The position numbers and the translations under genes are program-made. The notes under the pieces are model-generated. The model did not search any database. It saw nothing but the letters and a program-made list of their open reading frames with translations, and was not told the origin of the DNA. Below are positions 22,600 through 34,200 of a DNA stretch of 64,000 bases, piece after piece; position 1 is the first letter of the stretch; each line of letters begins with the position of its first letter. Source of the DNA: Rhizophagus clarus (taxonomy: Eukaryota > Glomeromycota > Glomeromycetes > Glomerales > Glomeraceae); contig BLAL01000160.1 of NCBI GenBank assembly GCA_015698045.1, positions 1,426,001 through 1,490,000 of the forward strand, in the 5' to 3' direction.

Positions 22600-23199
22600 T
22601 ATTCCTTGATATATTTTTCCGAGTCAGCAACCTCATCCTATCCTTCAACAAACCTACGATCACTTCCATAACTTTCTACGAAGTTCCACATCATCATCCA
22701 AAACATCTTCGGTGAGGGCGATGCGATAGTCGGCTTTCGTGCAATAGATCCTCTCTGGCGTATACATGACGAAGCACCAATCCGTGGCTGATATAGACGA
22801 AGGTCAGTAATTGTAATTCTTATATTACACCTATATCAATAAAATCTCACCTGTTGTGACGACCCCGTAGAGGTAGTCGAAATCATCCTTAAAAGCTTCA
22901 GACGCCTTTCGTTTTCTCTTATTCGTGTGGTAGGAGCTTCGAGTTACATCACATTCTGCATAATACCCAAGGCTCCTGGTTCTGCAAATAAGTTCCTCAT
23001 TTAATGAATATATTATTTTTTCGATTGCATAATCAACTCGTTCCGTTGCCTCTTCACTAACAACTTCGAACTGTGGCTCAAGGGACATTCTCTTATTAAC
23101 AATTCTCTTGACAATACATATAGCGGAAAGCAAAATTGATTCGATATATGAACAACGTACGGCCTCGTTACTTGATTTTGCAGGACCTATGATTCCCAT
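22600..23199 (-). pseudogene. decayed CRN-type C-terminal domain
   Basis: From an ATG at 23199 an open piece reads GIIGPAKSSNEAVRC, LEPQFEVVSEEATERVDYAIEK and TNKRKRKASEAF, then DFDYLYGVVTT. It ends at a GTGAGA donor (about 22850). After an apparent intron the sense continues with DWCFVMYTPERIYCT and LTEDVLDDDVELRRK, then a one-base shift near 22675 leads to VMEVIVGLLKDR. From memory these blocks (PQFEVVxExxxxRVDYAI, DYLYGIVTTxxDW, VGLLKDR) form a C-terminal domain common in Rhizophagus CRN proteins. The stretch between EELICRT and SSYHT looks like two compensating frameshifts. No N-terminal CRN domain is present upstream. It converges with the CRN gene at 18623-21692. Confidence 0.5.
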
Positions 23200-24535
23200 T
23201 TTTCGTAAAACAATATAGATGTTTTATAAAAAAAATTTTTTAAATATATCTTAATATCTTTTATTTAATATTTTAAAATTTTTATTATTATTTTTAATTT
23301 ATTTAAAATAATTAATTGTATATTGATCTTAATAAAAAATTTAATTTATTTTACTAATTATCTTCGATTTATATATATATTTTTTGGGTTCTATAATAAT
23401 ATAAGACTAATAGGACTAGGTACAAAATGCCGCCAGGTGGCATTAAAATGTAATGTCTACCAGAGTTATAAGGAGTTAAGATTTTAATGCAGGCCACCAC
23501 CACGTTCCTTCGCTTTAGACAGCCAACCTGTCTGGATTTTGGCCTGTCAGGATTTTGCATGGATCCCAATATAAAATAAGATTAACCTCCGATTATCGTA
23601 TATAATTTTATCACCTCCCTTTACATCATTATTTTCAGGGTTAACATATGATCACTAGATGTGAATTTTCACCTGGTATAATAAACTATTTAATAAACTT
23701 TCGCATCATTATTACGTAATTTTAAGATTCTCTCTCTCTTTTTCCACACCACACTTCCCTCTTTCTCTACTTTTATAACTTTTAACTTTTCTAACTTTTC
23801 TTTTCAATTCATATTAAACACGCTTTTTTAGTAAATATATATATATATATATAACTTTAAAATAGTACGGACAATAGGTCTATAAAAATAACCAGTTTAT
23901 TATGTTCTATCTTTGGCACTCTTGGCAATCTCTTCACCTTTGGGGTAGTGATCAACCTTCAGGTAATACTACTCCCCTCCGGATTCATGTAATGACAACC
24001 TGGACAATGATAACTGACACAGGGACAAGGATAGTGACCCCTCCAGCGACTACGACATTGCTGATGGAAAAGATGATACCAACGAAGATGACACTACTAT
24101 GCCATTTCGATTAATAGAAGATCCTTTACCTAAGGTTAATTGAGACAAGTAGGGTAAGAAACAATAGTTTATGTTGTGATTATGTTGCTAAGATTCCAGA
24201 AAAATATCTTCATAGACGTGATCCTCTTCTAATGTTTGAAGAAATGAACAACAAATTATAATATTTATAGTACAGAATTACAACGTCTTGGTATTAAACA
24301 AAGATTGTGCACATCGCTCATATGATTGATTCTTTGCATATAAAAGTAGAGGATATTGCATTCTAAGTGAGATTATAGACATCACATAAAAGAATATTAT
24401 ATCCCAGCAGTATCATGTAATATGAGATAGAATCGAAGAATGGAATAAAATGCTCATTCTGGTTAGATATATTACTACAGAATAAAGGTATATCTTGAAA
24501 TTAATGTTTACCAACCATTGTGAGGTAGGCCTATT

Positions 24536-24763
24536 TTGAACTTCCAAAAGCCTGTCATCCGTCTTGATCTATTGAGACGACGCATCAGTGAGCTTGGGGC
24601 AGAAAATGCTCAGATGCCTGATCTTAAAAAAAAGGTTATCGAGTTTGAGGTCGAGAGTATGGAGCTGAGGACCGAATTTAGGAGGGTTAGAGATGGTCAA
24701 AAGTTTACTCCTGCCGAGTTTCGTAGGCATAATGAAGGGGTTTTTGAGCTTGAAACAAAGTAG
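24536..24763 (+). pseudogene. decayed coiled-coil protein fragment
   Basis: A 75-codon open piece without a clear ATG start. It reads as a heptad-patterned helix: LLRRRISELGAENAQMPDLKK, then VIEFEVESMELRTEFRRV and GVFELETK, ending at a stop. Leu/Ile/Val spacing with alternating Glu/Arg indicates a coiled coil. Similar ELEAENAE-type helices are common in repeated, transposon-linked genes of this fungus, which I state from memory. Flanking sequence is broken by stops, so this is treated as a remnant. Confidence 0.4.
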
Positions 24764-25952
24764 AAAAATTAAGGTATGATCTCGATGAGCTTAAAAAGAA
24801 TCAGTAACTAAGAAATCGCACAGATGCATCCAGATAGCTAGAGAAATTCTTAAAGAGGAGCCAATAATTAAGTATCGCTCTCCTTTCTTGAGTAGATTAG
24901 AGCTTGATGTTTCTTCCAAAATATCAAATCGCGTTGGAGAGGGTCGGCATCGGTTTCATTGCACTAGCTGATATAAAGGATGTTAAAAAATAATATAAAC
25001 TTGTTAATCGTGATCAGCAAAAAAGATGCATATGTAAGATCAAAACCCGGAAATTATTATTCCAGAAAAGATACGAAAAATTAAGGAATTCGTTGAACAA
25101 GCATCCAAAAATTGCGATCCACTATAATCAATAATCTTATTAGTTCGTTGTTTTTTTTTCGCGTATTCTACGTGCTAGTATTAACGACCACAACTCTGAT
25201 CTTTCTTTCAAAGTAGGATATGATGTTCCCGCCAACGTGACTTATAGTATGCCTGCCGTGTCATAAATGGTCCTGTCATTTTGATTAACTCGCTCATTCT
25301 TCTTATTCATCTCATTCTTATTGTAACCGTTCTTCCTTTTTCATTTTACACCCTTTCTATGGCTTCCGATCATTTTGTTCATCATTTACTTATACTACAA
25401 TTTCTCGGGTATTATTAGTTATATAAGCAAAAGCATATTTTATTATACCATCTGATATATCAGCTTTTTTTTTATTTTTAATAATACCTCAGCCTCGAAC
25501 AATATTTCAGGAGACTCTTCATTGAATAATACTTCAGGAGATATTCCATTGAACAATATTTTGAAAGACATGTCTTTAACATCCGAAATTCCATCATGTT
25601 TTGAATGATTGGAAAGCAGTGGGCAGAACTCAACAAGACGGAAGAGGTTTGTTCATTAATAGAGATAACTAGCTATATTCAAAAATAATAAAGGTTACTA
25701 TATACTAAGTATTTAATTTATTATTGCTAATACTTTAACAATTTATTTTTTTGCAGAGGAAAATACAGTATCGCCCTTTGGGGCATCTGGCCAACTTTTT
25801 AAGAACATACCAAGAAGTAGGTTCGGACGAAGATTCACTTAGGAAGAGCCGAAGAGAATCTATCTGAAAAGACAACGATAACTGCAAAAATTTGAATTAT
25901 GTCTCACCAACGAATAATCGTCGGAAGAGGACTTTGTCGACAAATAATTTTT

Positions 25953-26097
25953 AAGGCTAGGAAAGTTGGGGTTAGAGCTAGGATGGGTTTAGGAAGGGAA
26001 GGTTAGGATTAGGATTAGGGTTAGGAAGGTTAGGGAGGAAAGTTAGAGTTAGGGTTAGGTCAGAGTTAGGAAAGTTAGGTTGGGTTTAGGGTTTAAT
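25953..26097 (+). repeat. degenerate interstitial telomere-like repeat (TTAGGG/TTAGG type)
   Basis: About 145 bases of G-rich repeats: GGTTAGGATTAGGATTAGGG, GGTTAGGGAGG, GAGTTAGGGTTAGG, GGGTTTAGGG and variants. The unit matches the TTAGGG telomere of most fungi but is imperfect throughout. The strand is TTAGGG-rich left to right. It lies in the middle of decayed sequence, not at a contig end. Confidence 0.7.
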
Positions 26098-26124
26098 CCC
26101 AACCGCTCTTGCTAGTTGAGCAAA

Positions 26125-26220
26125 AGACGAAAGGCACTTGTAGTCCGTGCATTAATTGATAATTCTTGTACGACGACTCTATTAGCTTCATGTAAGATCT
26201 AAGTCAAGCTATGTCTAGAG
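26125..26220 (+). pseudogene. possible retroelement aspartic-protease remnant
   Basis: Reading + from about 26125 gives KRRKALVVRALIDNSCTTTLLAS before a stop. This resembles the retroviral-type protease active site pattern (ALIDTGAS...L), with the Thr-Gly pair changed. The match is short and the downstream frame is broken, so the call is tentative. Confidence 0.2.
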
Positions 26221-28058
26221 TCATTTATCTAAATATGAATCGGACACAATAGATGTTAAATTTACACTTAGGCACATAGTCCGAATTAAAGATGTATTTC
26301 AAATTACAGATGTATTGACTGGATAAACCATTGCTATTAATTTGATTTTTCTATAAAAAAAAATATCCTAAAATAGTGAAAATGTCAGGATAACACATGG
26401 GAAAAGTCGAGTAATGTATTTATTTTTTATCCGTAACAATAAGGCAAGTAGTGATCGCGCACGTGAACACGTACACACAGTTAAAAAATTCAAAGTAAAG
26501 ATCATATACATCTATACGAAAGATTGAAAGAAAAATGAAATAGGCGTATATGTTTATTGGTGGTTGACCAGATAGATTGTTGGGATTTCCACTACAGTTG
26601 ATGTCAATATAACATTCCTTGCCATAGATAATTTTCTAAGTACTCCTCTAGAGCTTGCACTTAGAAAGAGAGCCTCGATTTCTCTGTTGAGGGCCACTCT
26701 TGCATTTGCAAGACCAAGCGGGACGTGAGACCTAACGACATTTTACAACGGATTTATGATTTCTACTACGAGTCTGAACGTGCCGAAGTAAATGCGAATA
26801 ATGTAGCTGTATCAACCACCATTTATCGATTTGGATAGGCCACCAAAGATATAGGACGCTTTTATCAGAAAATGGCAACGATCATAATGCACTGACTTGT
26901 TCACCTTGTTCAGTATTCGGTCTTGGATAAACAGCTAAACAAGTTGGTTTCTACGCTCTGTACGGGCATTTCTTCTAGATTCGTTTGTTAGATTGGTAGG
27001 ACTTGCTGACCGATTTGGATTCCTGCATCCGGTCATGCTTGAATTTTGAATTTGGGTTATCCAAGCGTATCAAGGCTTGGAGATGCATGTAGGAGGCTCG
27101 CATTTATAATTGAATGTATCAGTTTCTGATTTTTATAAAACATGAATATTTCTATCTAATTTATTATATATTTTACATCTTATTTATATTATAAATTTTA
27201 CATTTCTATATTTCTTTTCGATTAACAATGAAATCCCTTTCTAAGATCAATTTATTTTAAAATATTTTACTTCAAAAACATCTACTTTAACGTAATAGTT
27301 ATAAATTATTTAAAAGTTTTTAAAATAATTATGCTTAAAGTTCTATATATGTAATCGTTTTTAGACGCAATAATAATTTTTAGATAGTAAAAATATGTAA
27401 AGATTTGACCAAATCATAACGATTTCGTCAAACGATTCATCTTTGGAACGATTGACTGATGTTTATTTATTTTTTTTTTTTATTATTTTGCATTTTCTAA
27501 AATCGGTTAACCTTTAATAACAACTAACACCAATACTAAGGATTTTAAAATACCTAAACTACTCCTAAAACTACTAACATGAATGATAATACAATAGAAA
27601 ATGTTCCAGTTCAGTTCCATGTTCAATCTTCGAAGTTTAAAAAAAAAAAAAATGAAGAATTCGAATACAAATTCAGAGCGGGAATCGGAACATAATTTCA
27701 TTAAATGATTTTTTTTTTTTTTTTTGTATTTGTATATATAATGTAAATTAATTAATTAAATTATATCAATTTTATTCCCTTTATTTTTTGTTAAGATCAG
27801 AATATATATATATATTTTTTTTTTATACTTTTTTTTTTTCATGATCATAATTATTAACAATGTCATTAAAATATAATGATGTAAACAATGTTTAAATTAA
27901 TATCGGGCCTAATTATATGTCAAATATCATAAATTAGTTAGTTTTTTAAATAATAGGATGATGCAATGATTGTGTATATACATAATGAGCATTAGGAAAA
28001 TTTTAATCAAAAATTTTTATAATTTTTATTGAATGAATGTTCTTTACTACTACTATTA

Positions 28059-28059
<1 letters not shown>

Positions 28060-28095
<36 letters not shown>
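28060..28095 (+). repeat. 36-base poly-A tract
   Basis: An uninterrupted run of A just downstream of the 3' end of the DUF2235 gene (which is on the minus strand). It could be a retroposed poly-A tail or simple slippage; no retroposed body or target duplication was identified. Confidence 0.7.
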
Positions 28096-28097
<2 letters not shown>

Positions 28098-28210
28098 CCA
28101 TGTATTTGTGATATAATACATATGTAGAAAATATTGTTAAAAAATATCTAAACTAAAATTGAAATAAATAAAATTTACTAAATAATTGTTCAACAAATGT
28201 TTTTTTTTTT

Positions 28211-29374
28211 TTATGATAAATGATCCTCCTCATCTACATCCTTATCATATTTTACATTGTTATATAATCTAATTCCCTTCGTTTCCATAACTTTACGTAA
28301 CCCTTCATATGTATTCGAAGCATAACGAGTACTTAAATGAGATCTAGTACCGAATGGAAGTAACCAATCACCATCTCTATAAAGAAGATCTTTTCTTAAA
28401 CATTTTTGACTAGGATCTAATTCTAATGGAATAACTCTATCCCTAAGCATGATCGCTGGAATAAAGTCAGCTCTACGATCAAATAATCGATTATTAATAT
28501 CCCAGGAAGGACCGGAATCTGGAGAGAAACGAGTACGATAATTTTCAATATTATCTTGCATTAATAAACCTCCAACTTGTACAATATATTCTAATACCCA
28601 CAAAAGAGTTGCATTAGAAATTCTCTCATTGCCACGAATTCCTCCACCTATTTCACCATGTACTCCTGGAAACCAAGTCTCTTTGACAGTAACTGTACCG
28701 GAACTATTTGGAAGTATATGACAAGGTTCAAAGAAAGTAACTCTTTCGTGAATCGCTAAAGCTTGACATGCAAAATTAACTATATTAGGAACGGACTGAT
28801 CATATAATTCCAAATATCTAAAACCTTCTCCAATTATATAACCTGGTATACCATGAGCACCAACAGTGTCCCAAAGTCCAAGAAATTTTATAATTGGTTT
28901 TTTAGAATCAGGATAACTGAACGACTTTTTAAAGTTATTAGATCCACTTTCATCCGGGTGAAAAGACATATCTCTATTACGATAAATATCATAAGCAAGA
29001 TCAACACGTTTATCAATTTGATCAGGTGTAATATCTCGATCAAGTTTCAATATTCCACAATTTCGTATCATTTCAACAATACATCTTACAGTGTAAGCAC
29101 CACGACTAAAACCGAAAAGCCAAATATCATCGCCAGGATTATAATGAGAAGCTATATATTTGTAACCTTCTTTAATTTTATCACCAAGACTTTGAGCTAT
29201 AGCTCCATCTAAGAGAAAATTTAAGGCCAATTCTCCGATTCCAATTCCATCTATATATAAGACGTGTTGTTGGTAATCTTTCTCAATTAATTCTTTATAC
29301 AATAAATTAATGTTGGATTTGGAATTCGGATTATTCCAAGTACCATCACATAATAAGACGATATTTTTACCCAT
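28211..29374 (-). CDS. DUF2235 (Tle1-like) alpha/beta hydrolase
   Basis: Intronless, 387 residues, matching the DUF2235 family of putative phospholipases/lipases (related to Tle1 effectors of type VI secretion). It opens with KNIVLLCDGTWNNP, the typical family start. The nucleophile elbow GFSRGAYTVR holds Ser90. LGLWDTVGAHG holds the likely catalytic Asp169, and WFPGVHGEIGGG the likely catalytic His239. HERVTFFEP (209-217) is another family mark. So the Ser-Asp-His triad looks complete and the length is in the usual range. No signal peptide, so probably cytosolic. The ATG at 29374 is preceded by an A-rich leader. In fungi such proteins are of unknown substrate, likely lipid esters. It stands alone in gene-poor DNA. 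Confidence 0.85.
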   Translation of the reverse strand: MGKNIVLLCDGTWNNPNSKSNINLLYKELIEKDYQQHVLYIDGIGIGELALNFLLDGAIAQSLGDKIKEGYKYIASHYNPGDDIWLFGFSRGAYTVRCIVEMIRNCGILKLDRDITPDQIDKRVDLAYDIYRNRDMSFHPDESGSNNFKKSFSYPDSKKPIIKFLGLWDTVGAHGIPGYIIGEGFRYLELYDQSVPNIVNFACQALAIHERVTFFEPCHILPNSSGTVTVKETWFPGVHGEIGGGIRGNERISNATLLWVLEYIVQVGGLLMQDNIENYRTRFSPDSGPSWDINNRLFDRRADFIPAIMLRDRVIPLELDPSQKCLRKDLLYRDGDWLLPFGTRSHLSTRYASNTYEGLRKVMETKGIRLYNNVKYDKDVDEEDHLS

Positions 29375-30683
29375 TTTGTTTTTTTTAAAAAAATTCTTTG
29401 TTTATTTTTTTTTTTTTTTTTAAGATAAGAGGAAATATGAAATCTTTTGAATTGAATATGAGTTAAAGGAATTACAAAATCATCGGCTTCATTCAGGGTC
29501 ATATTTATATCTTTTTCTTTAGGATTAAGAGAAATTGAATTGAATTGAAGATCTCGGAATTCAAAAAAAAAATAAATTTCCTAATTTAGGTTAGTTTTAT
29601 AATGACGTAAAAATATGAATTTAAAAATAATTGCGAGTGATGATGTTCAATACAAATGGAATACTCTAAAATTAGAAACGATCTTAACTTTTATGTACGT
29701 GAAAAAAAACTCTAAGCCTATTTAAGTTTTTTTAAAATTTTAGATTCAAAAAATTCAAAATTTCTGGTCTAAATCAAATTTAGATAATTATCATTCAACT
29801 ATTTATTCGTTTTAAAATAAAATGATAAACCACTAACTGTTATATCTTTTTCCTAATACGATTAGAGTTTTTTAGTAACATTTTTTTTTTGTAAACTATT
29901 ATTATTTTTCGTACAATTGATTCCTATTATTATTATATAACTATAGAAAAATAAGGTGAAATCATGCGTCATAAGGAAAACAAAACAAAAAAGACAAAAA
30001 AGAAAGAATTATCAAATATCTTTTTTATATATCTTTTTTTGTGCAGAACGTTATATGAGGCGTATTTATTGTTTATCGTAACTATTGTAATAAATATTTT
30101 TTTTTTAGGGGGTTATTGGGGGGCTTATGATTCATTTCATCATATATTTCGTCACTTATTTCGTCAAATTAAATATATCCTAATATTCATTCAGTTAAAG
30201 TTAAAACAAAAATATATGACTATTGATCAGTGAAAATAACGAGTGTCTAAATTAAAAATTGGGATAATTTTTTTCAAATTTCTAATTTTACGTTTATAAT
30301 TATGATAGGCTTTTGGCACTTAAATAAACTTTTAATTCTTGAAAGATTCTCTACCTTATGCACTTTTTATTATCTTGACTTTGTATTAAAAAATAAACAA
30401 TAAGCCAGATGCATTCAGACACTTGATCACAATGAAGACAATGAATACGTATGTAATTTCGATAATATGACCAAGGTTAACTCTGGCAGTATAGATGTCA
30501 TTGATCACATTTAGGAAAAATGTCTTAAAAATTATTATCTTAGAATTGAAAAAAAATTTATTCTTACAATTCCTTTAGTATAATTGACAGCCCAAATTAT
30601 TCATATCATTTGCTTAAAACTATTTGTCAACGAGGTCTCGTTGGATGATGATTCGTAGGTGAGAGTATGTAATCCCTTGGTAG
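29375..30683. other. gene-free stretch upstream of the hydrolase
   Basis: AT-rich with long T runs. A short plus-strand frame at 29964-30233 is Lys/Phe/Ile-rich low-complexity and not supported as a gene. Confidence 0.45.
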
Positions 30684-30907
30684 TTAAAAGTCTTCGTTGT
30701 CCAGATCCTCTTCCTCGTGTATATCTTCGCTCAAACCTTCTTCTTGTAATGTTGTACTTAAAAAGTCGTAAAACGTTCTAAAAGTATGATATTCTCCTTA
30801 ATTAAAAATAAATTATTAAAAAGTATTATCGAGCAAAGTAACGATAAATCAAATACTTACTTTTTGATGAATAAATATGTGTCTTGAACCAGATTTCTTT
30901 CAAAAAT
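30684..30907 (-). pseudogene. two terminal exons of a decayed gene
   Basis: Exon piece 30907-30861 (47 bases; frame reads FLKEIWFKTHIYSSK) has an acceptor TTAATAG before it and a donor GTAAGT after it. It joins in frame to 30796-30684, which reads EYHTFRTFYDFL, then QEEGLSEDIHEEEDLDNEDF and a stop. The acidic tail and the consistent splicing look like the end of a real gene. No upstream exons are readable, so it is probably a 5'-truncated remnant. Confidence 0.35.
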
Positions 30908-31010
30908 CTATTAAAAATAAAATAATAAACAAGTCTCTTCCATTTTATTGAGATGATTTCAAAGTATTATTCGAGGTATTGTTCGAGGTTACTAAGGTGA
31001 AAGATGTGAA

Positions 31011-31932
31011 TACAGGCCTGGTCATAAGTATCTGTACCCCAATATTTTTTGAAGTCATGTGATAACCTACCCTAAAAATTTCCAGGGTTGAAGGTCATTC
31101 TTAATCTTGATCATTTACAAAATTAGAGGTTTGTATAACATATAAATCAGGAGTTAGATGATCGGTGAATTTTAGCTGCAAAATGACGATCTTTTCTAAT
31201 AAATTATACAAAACAGTTTTTTGTGCGCAAATATTCAATCAAATTAAAGTGAAATTTTGAAAAAATAGTTACTTACATTTATTATAATTAAGATTATAGC
31301 CATTTATTGGGCCAAGAATAACATTAAAATAAAGTCTTAAATAATGAAAAAAATCATATCATATGCAAAAAATCCATTTTTATAGTGATTTTTTTAGCTC
31401 TGAGGTTTAGTAAACCAATTTGCTTTCAGTAGAACCTCAATACTCATTTTATGCATAATATCTATAAAAGGGATCTCTTGGCTTATTCCTATAAGTTTTT
31501 TAGTAAATATAATTTAGAGTAAATTCTGCATAAAGTTAATAATTCTAAACACCATTCAAAAATCACAATAAAATAAAAGGAAGATTATAACATAATTAAA
31601 ATTCTCTGGCTATGCATCTAATTTGATTAAAACTCTAGAAAAACGTTTAATGACTCTTAAAAAATTAATATATCAAAAAAAAATTCTATATAACTAAGAG
31701 GTCAGGGCATGAAATAATAAAAAAATGAAAATATTCACGTAAAAGAAGATAACTTTTTTTGAAACACAAAATTTACCGATCATCTAATTCCTGATCTACG
31801 TATCATAAAAGCCTGTAATTTTACATATTATCAAGGTTATTATTGTACTTGAATTTAAAAAAAAATTTTAATGAAAGTTGTTATTTAACTTCAGAAATTA
31901 CAGGGGTACAGTTACTTATGTCCAGGACTGTA
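31011..31932. mobile_element. non-autonomous Tc1/mariner-like element with long inverted ends
   Basis: The left end is TACAGGCCTGGTCATAAG followed by TATCTGTACCCC. The right end, complemented, is TACAGTCCTGGACATAAG followed by TAACTGTACCCC, so 27 of 30 positions match. Similarity continues inward to about 175 bases; for example TTAGATGATCGGT occurs at the matching inner place on both sides. The element is bounded by TA on both sides, as for Tc1/mariner insertions. The interior is AT-rich without a transposase frame. Confidence 0.7.
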
Positions 31933-33640
31933 AAAAAGGATGATATATCAGATTGTATAATACGTTATCTAACATACATAAGAAACTTGATTATAACTAA
32001 TTAAAAATGATAAAGAAAAAACGATGATAATACAACAAAGATAAATGAGTAAGAATGAGATGAGAAAGATGAGAAGAACGTTAAGATTGCGAATTAATGG
32101 ATCTGAAAAAGAGTCAAGAAAATGATTTATTGACGTGAACAGTTCAGTGACAGTATTCTTGAAAAAGAGTTCCTTATCTTTCGCGATAAAAAGATTTTTA
32201 CAAAATTAATTGTAAAAAAAAAATTAGAATACAAATCGGGAAAACTTCTCGCTTTTTCTTTTAAACGGTTGAAAAATAAGATTTCATTAATAATAATACT
32301 TTAAAATAAATCCCTAACTAGTTGAAATAACATTAACAGTTGAATCATTTATAAATTTATGTAATTTTATTAGAGGGGTTTTTTATGTGATAGTAAGTCC
32401 CTAGAATAAGAAGAACAAAGAGGTGTGACACGTGAATAAATTTTATAACTACTTATAGCCAATCATTAGAAGGGTGTATGGTACGCATGATGTGTAAAAT
32501 TGTTATACCAATTATTTGAGTTCGATTTCCCAAACTAATCAATCCACTAATCCCTGAGGGTATCAATAGACTAAATAGAGTGAGTATCTATTCCTTAATA
32601 TGGTTACTTCATTTTCATGTACTTCACATATTATTCTATCTATTTAACCTTTTAACTTATTTCATTGCTTGAAGTGCCATAACAGTTCCTCGCGTGAAAC
32701 ATTGCCTTAAGAAGTTATCTGATATCAATTCGTTTCACCAGTTCTCTAATTACTTGGTGATGTATAATGCTCAACCAGAAATATAAACTTTTTTGGTGTA
32801 AAATAGATGTAACTTTTGCTGGTCGTAAGTTTACTTGAGATGATAAAGGCATTTTTTAATAATATCATTTTTAACTTATTCGATAAAAATTATTTTCATA
32901 AAACCAGTGTTAAAATCTCCTTCGAAACTCTAAAGACACGTCTAGTATAGTAGGAAAATATATACAATGCCAGAATAATTAAATTATACTAACAGCGCAT
33001 TTATTTTTTTACTCACCTTAGATACGAACCAGACCGTGACGCTTCGAAAGTTTAGTAAGTAATAGTTTAAGTGATTTTGAAGCTTATTTAATTTAACCTT
33101 ACCCACCAAAATATTATAATTAAAAAAGTACTTTCCTGAATATCATAAAAATATAAAAATTATGTGAAAGTTAGAAGGAAATAGTGTCATCTATCAAAAA
33201 AAAAATCAAAAGATTTATCGACCAGTAAAAAATTCGTAATTTAAAATTTTAGATGCATTAGCACTAACTGCTGCCGGAAAATTAGTTTACAGTTTTAAGT
33301 AATCATACGATCATCCTCACAATCCTCGCTCACGAATAATGTTAAAAATACAGTAATGAAGATATAAAAAGATATCAAAGATACATATATAAAAGTTCAT
33401 ACAGAAAAAAGATTAATAATAAATTGTGAATAATTATGCAAAGGAAACATGATTTGCTATTAAAAAATAAAATAGAATTTTATTTAAAAAAAAAAAATAA
33501 GTGGACTTTAAAATATGCTGAAAAATCGGCCAAGTTTACGACGATCTTCCCAATTTCAGTTGCTTGTTAGACCGTAATACGACGAAAGACAAATAATTTC
33601 CAAAACTTAAATGATTTAGTAAATGATTTTAAATTTTTAG
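31933..33640. other. gene-free stretch
   Basis: AT-rich, no open frame of note, no repeat recognised. Confidence 0.45.
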
Positions 33641-33649
33641 GCTTTATTC

Positions 33650-34170
33650 AGTTTATTGGTATACAGACCTGACATGTTGCGAAGATGGTTGTAGTTAATG
33701 GAAATTGTGGGGTATAAAGCCATTTCAGGATTGACAAGATGAGAGTTTTTTGGTCGTGCTATACTCTTCCCGTCCCTAAAATATAAAAAAAGGTAAAAAA
33801 ATTCATTTTATCTATTTGTCATTTGTGTAAGGTCAATATATTAAACTTACATTGTTAACATTACTATTACTCATCTCTCTCTCATTGCTTTTTTACTTCT
33901 TTAATAAGATCTCATTTAAACTGTTTTTTATTCATTTAAAATTTCTATTTTAAAATTGTTTAGTTCATTCTTTAATTCATTTAAAATTTCTTGTTTAAAA
34001 TTGTTTAGCTCGTTCTTTAATTCATTCAGAATTTCTTATTTAAAATTCCTAAGTTCGGTTTTAACTTCTTCAACGATTTCTGTAAAGAGATTGTTGACAT
34101 CCTACAAATAGAAAGAAAGCGATAATAAGTATTATTTTTTTTCTTACAAGCATATTTTTGTGTATTTACC
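33650..34170 (-). pseudogene. small coiled-coil gene broken by a stop codon
   Basis: On the minus strand an ATG directly followed by GTAAAT (about 34170) could splice to an acceptor ATTTGTAG. The product would begin DVNNLFTEIVEEVKTELRNFK, then a TAA, then two near-identical 14-residue units (EILNELKNELNNFK). The second unit is followed by CAA where the first has TAA, so a CAA-to-TAA change is a likely cause of the stop. A GTAAGT...TTTTAG intron and a further exon-like piece (to about 33650) follow. The 42-bp DNA repeat lies at about 33935-34060. Product unknown; heptad spacing indicates a coiled coil. Confidence 0.4.
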
Positions 34171-34200
34171 ATTGTCGTAATTGTATAAAATTATCGTATA

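Larger units (their letters stand above)
23200..28210. other. gene-free stretch of decayed sequence
   Basis: Apart from the pieces listed separately (24536-24763, 25953-26097, 26125-26220, poly-A at 28060) I see no intact gene. 23390-23570 is richer in G+C and has two copies of CCTGTCWGGATTTTG, perhaps a transposon remnant. 23900-24120 can be read as an acidic, Asp/Asn-rich protein piece in more than one frame. 26560-27110 looks like old coding sequence with stops in all frames. 27120-28200 is very AT-rich. Confidence 0.4.

Noticed and set aside
22515..22600. tRNA-like sequence on the minus strand
   Set aside because: A T-arm-like GGGTTCAGTTCC and a D-arm-like AAGGCGC are present, but no 7-base anticodon loop and no paired acceptor stem could be drawn.
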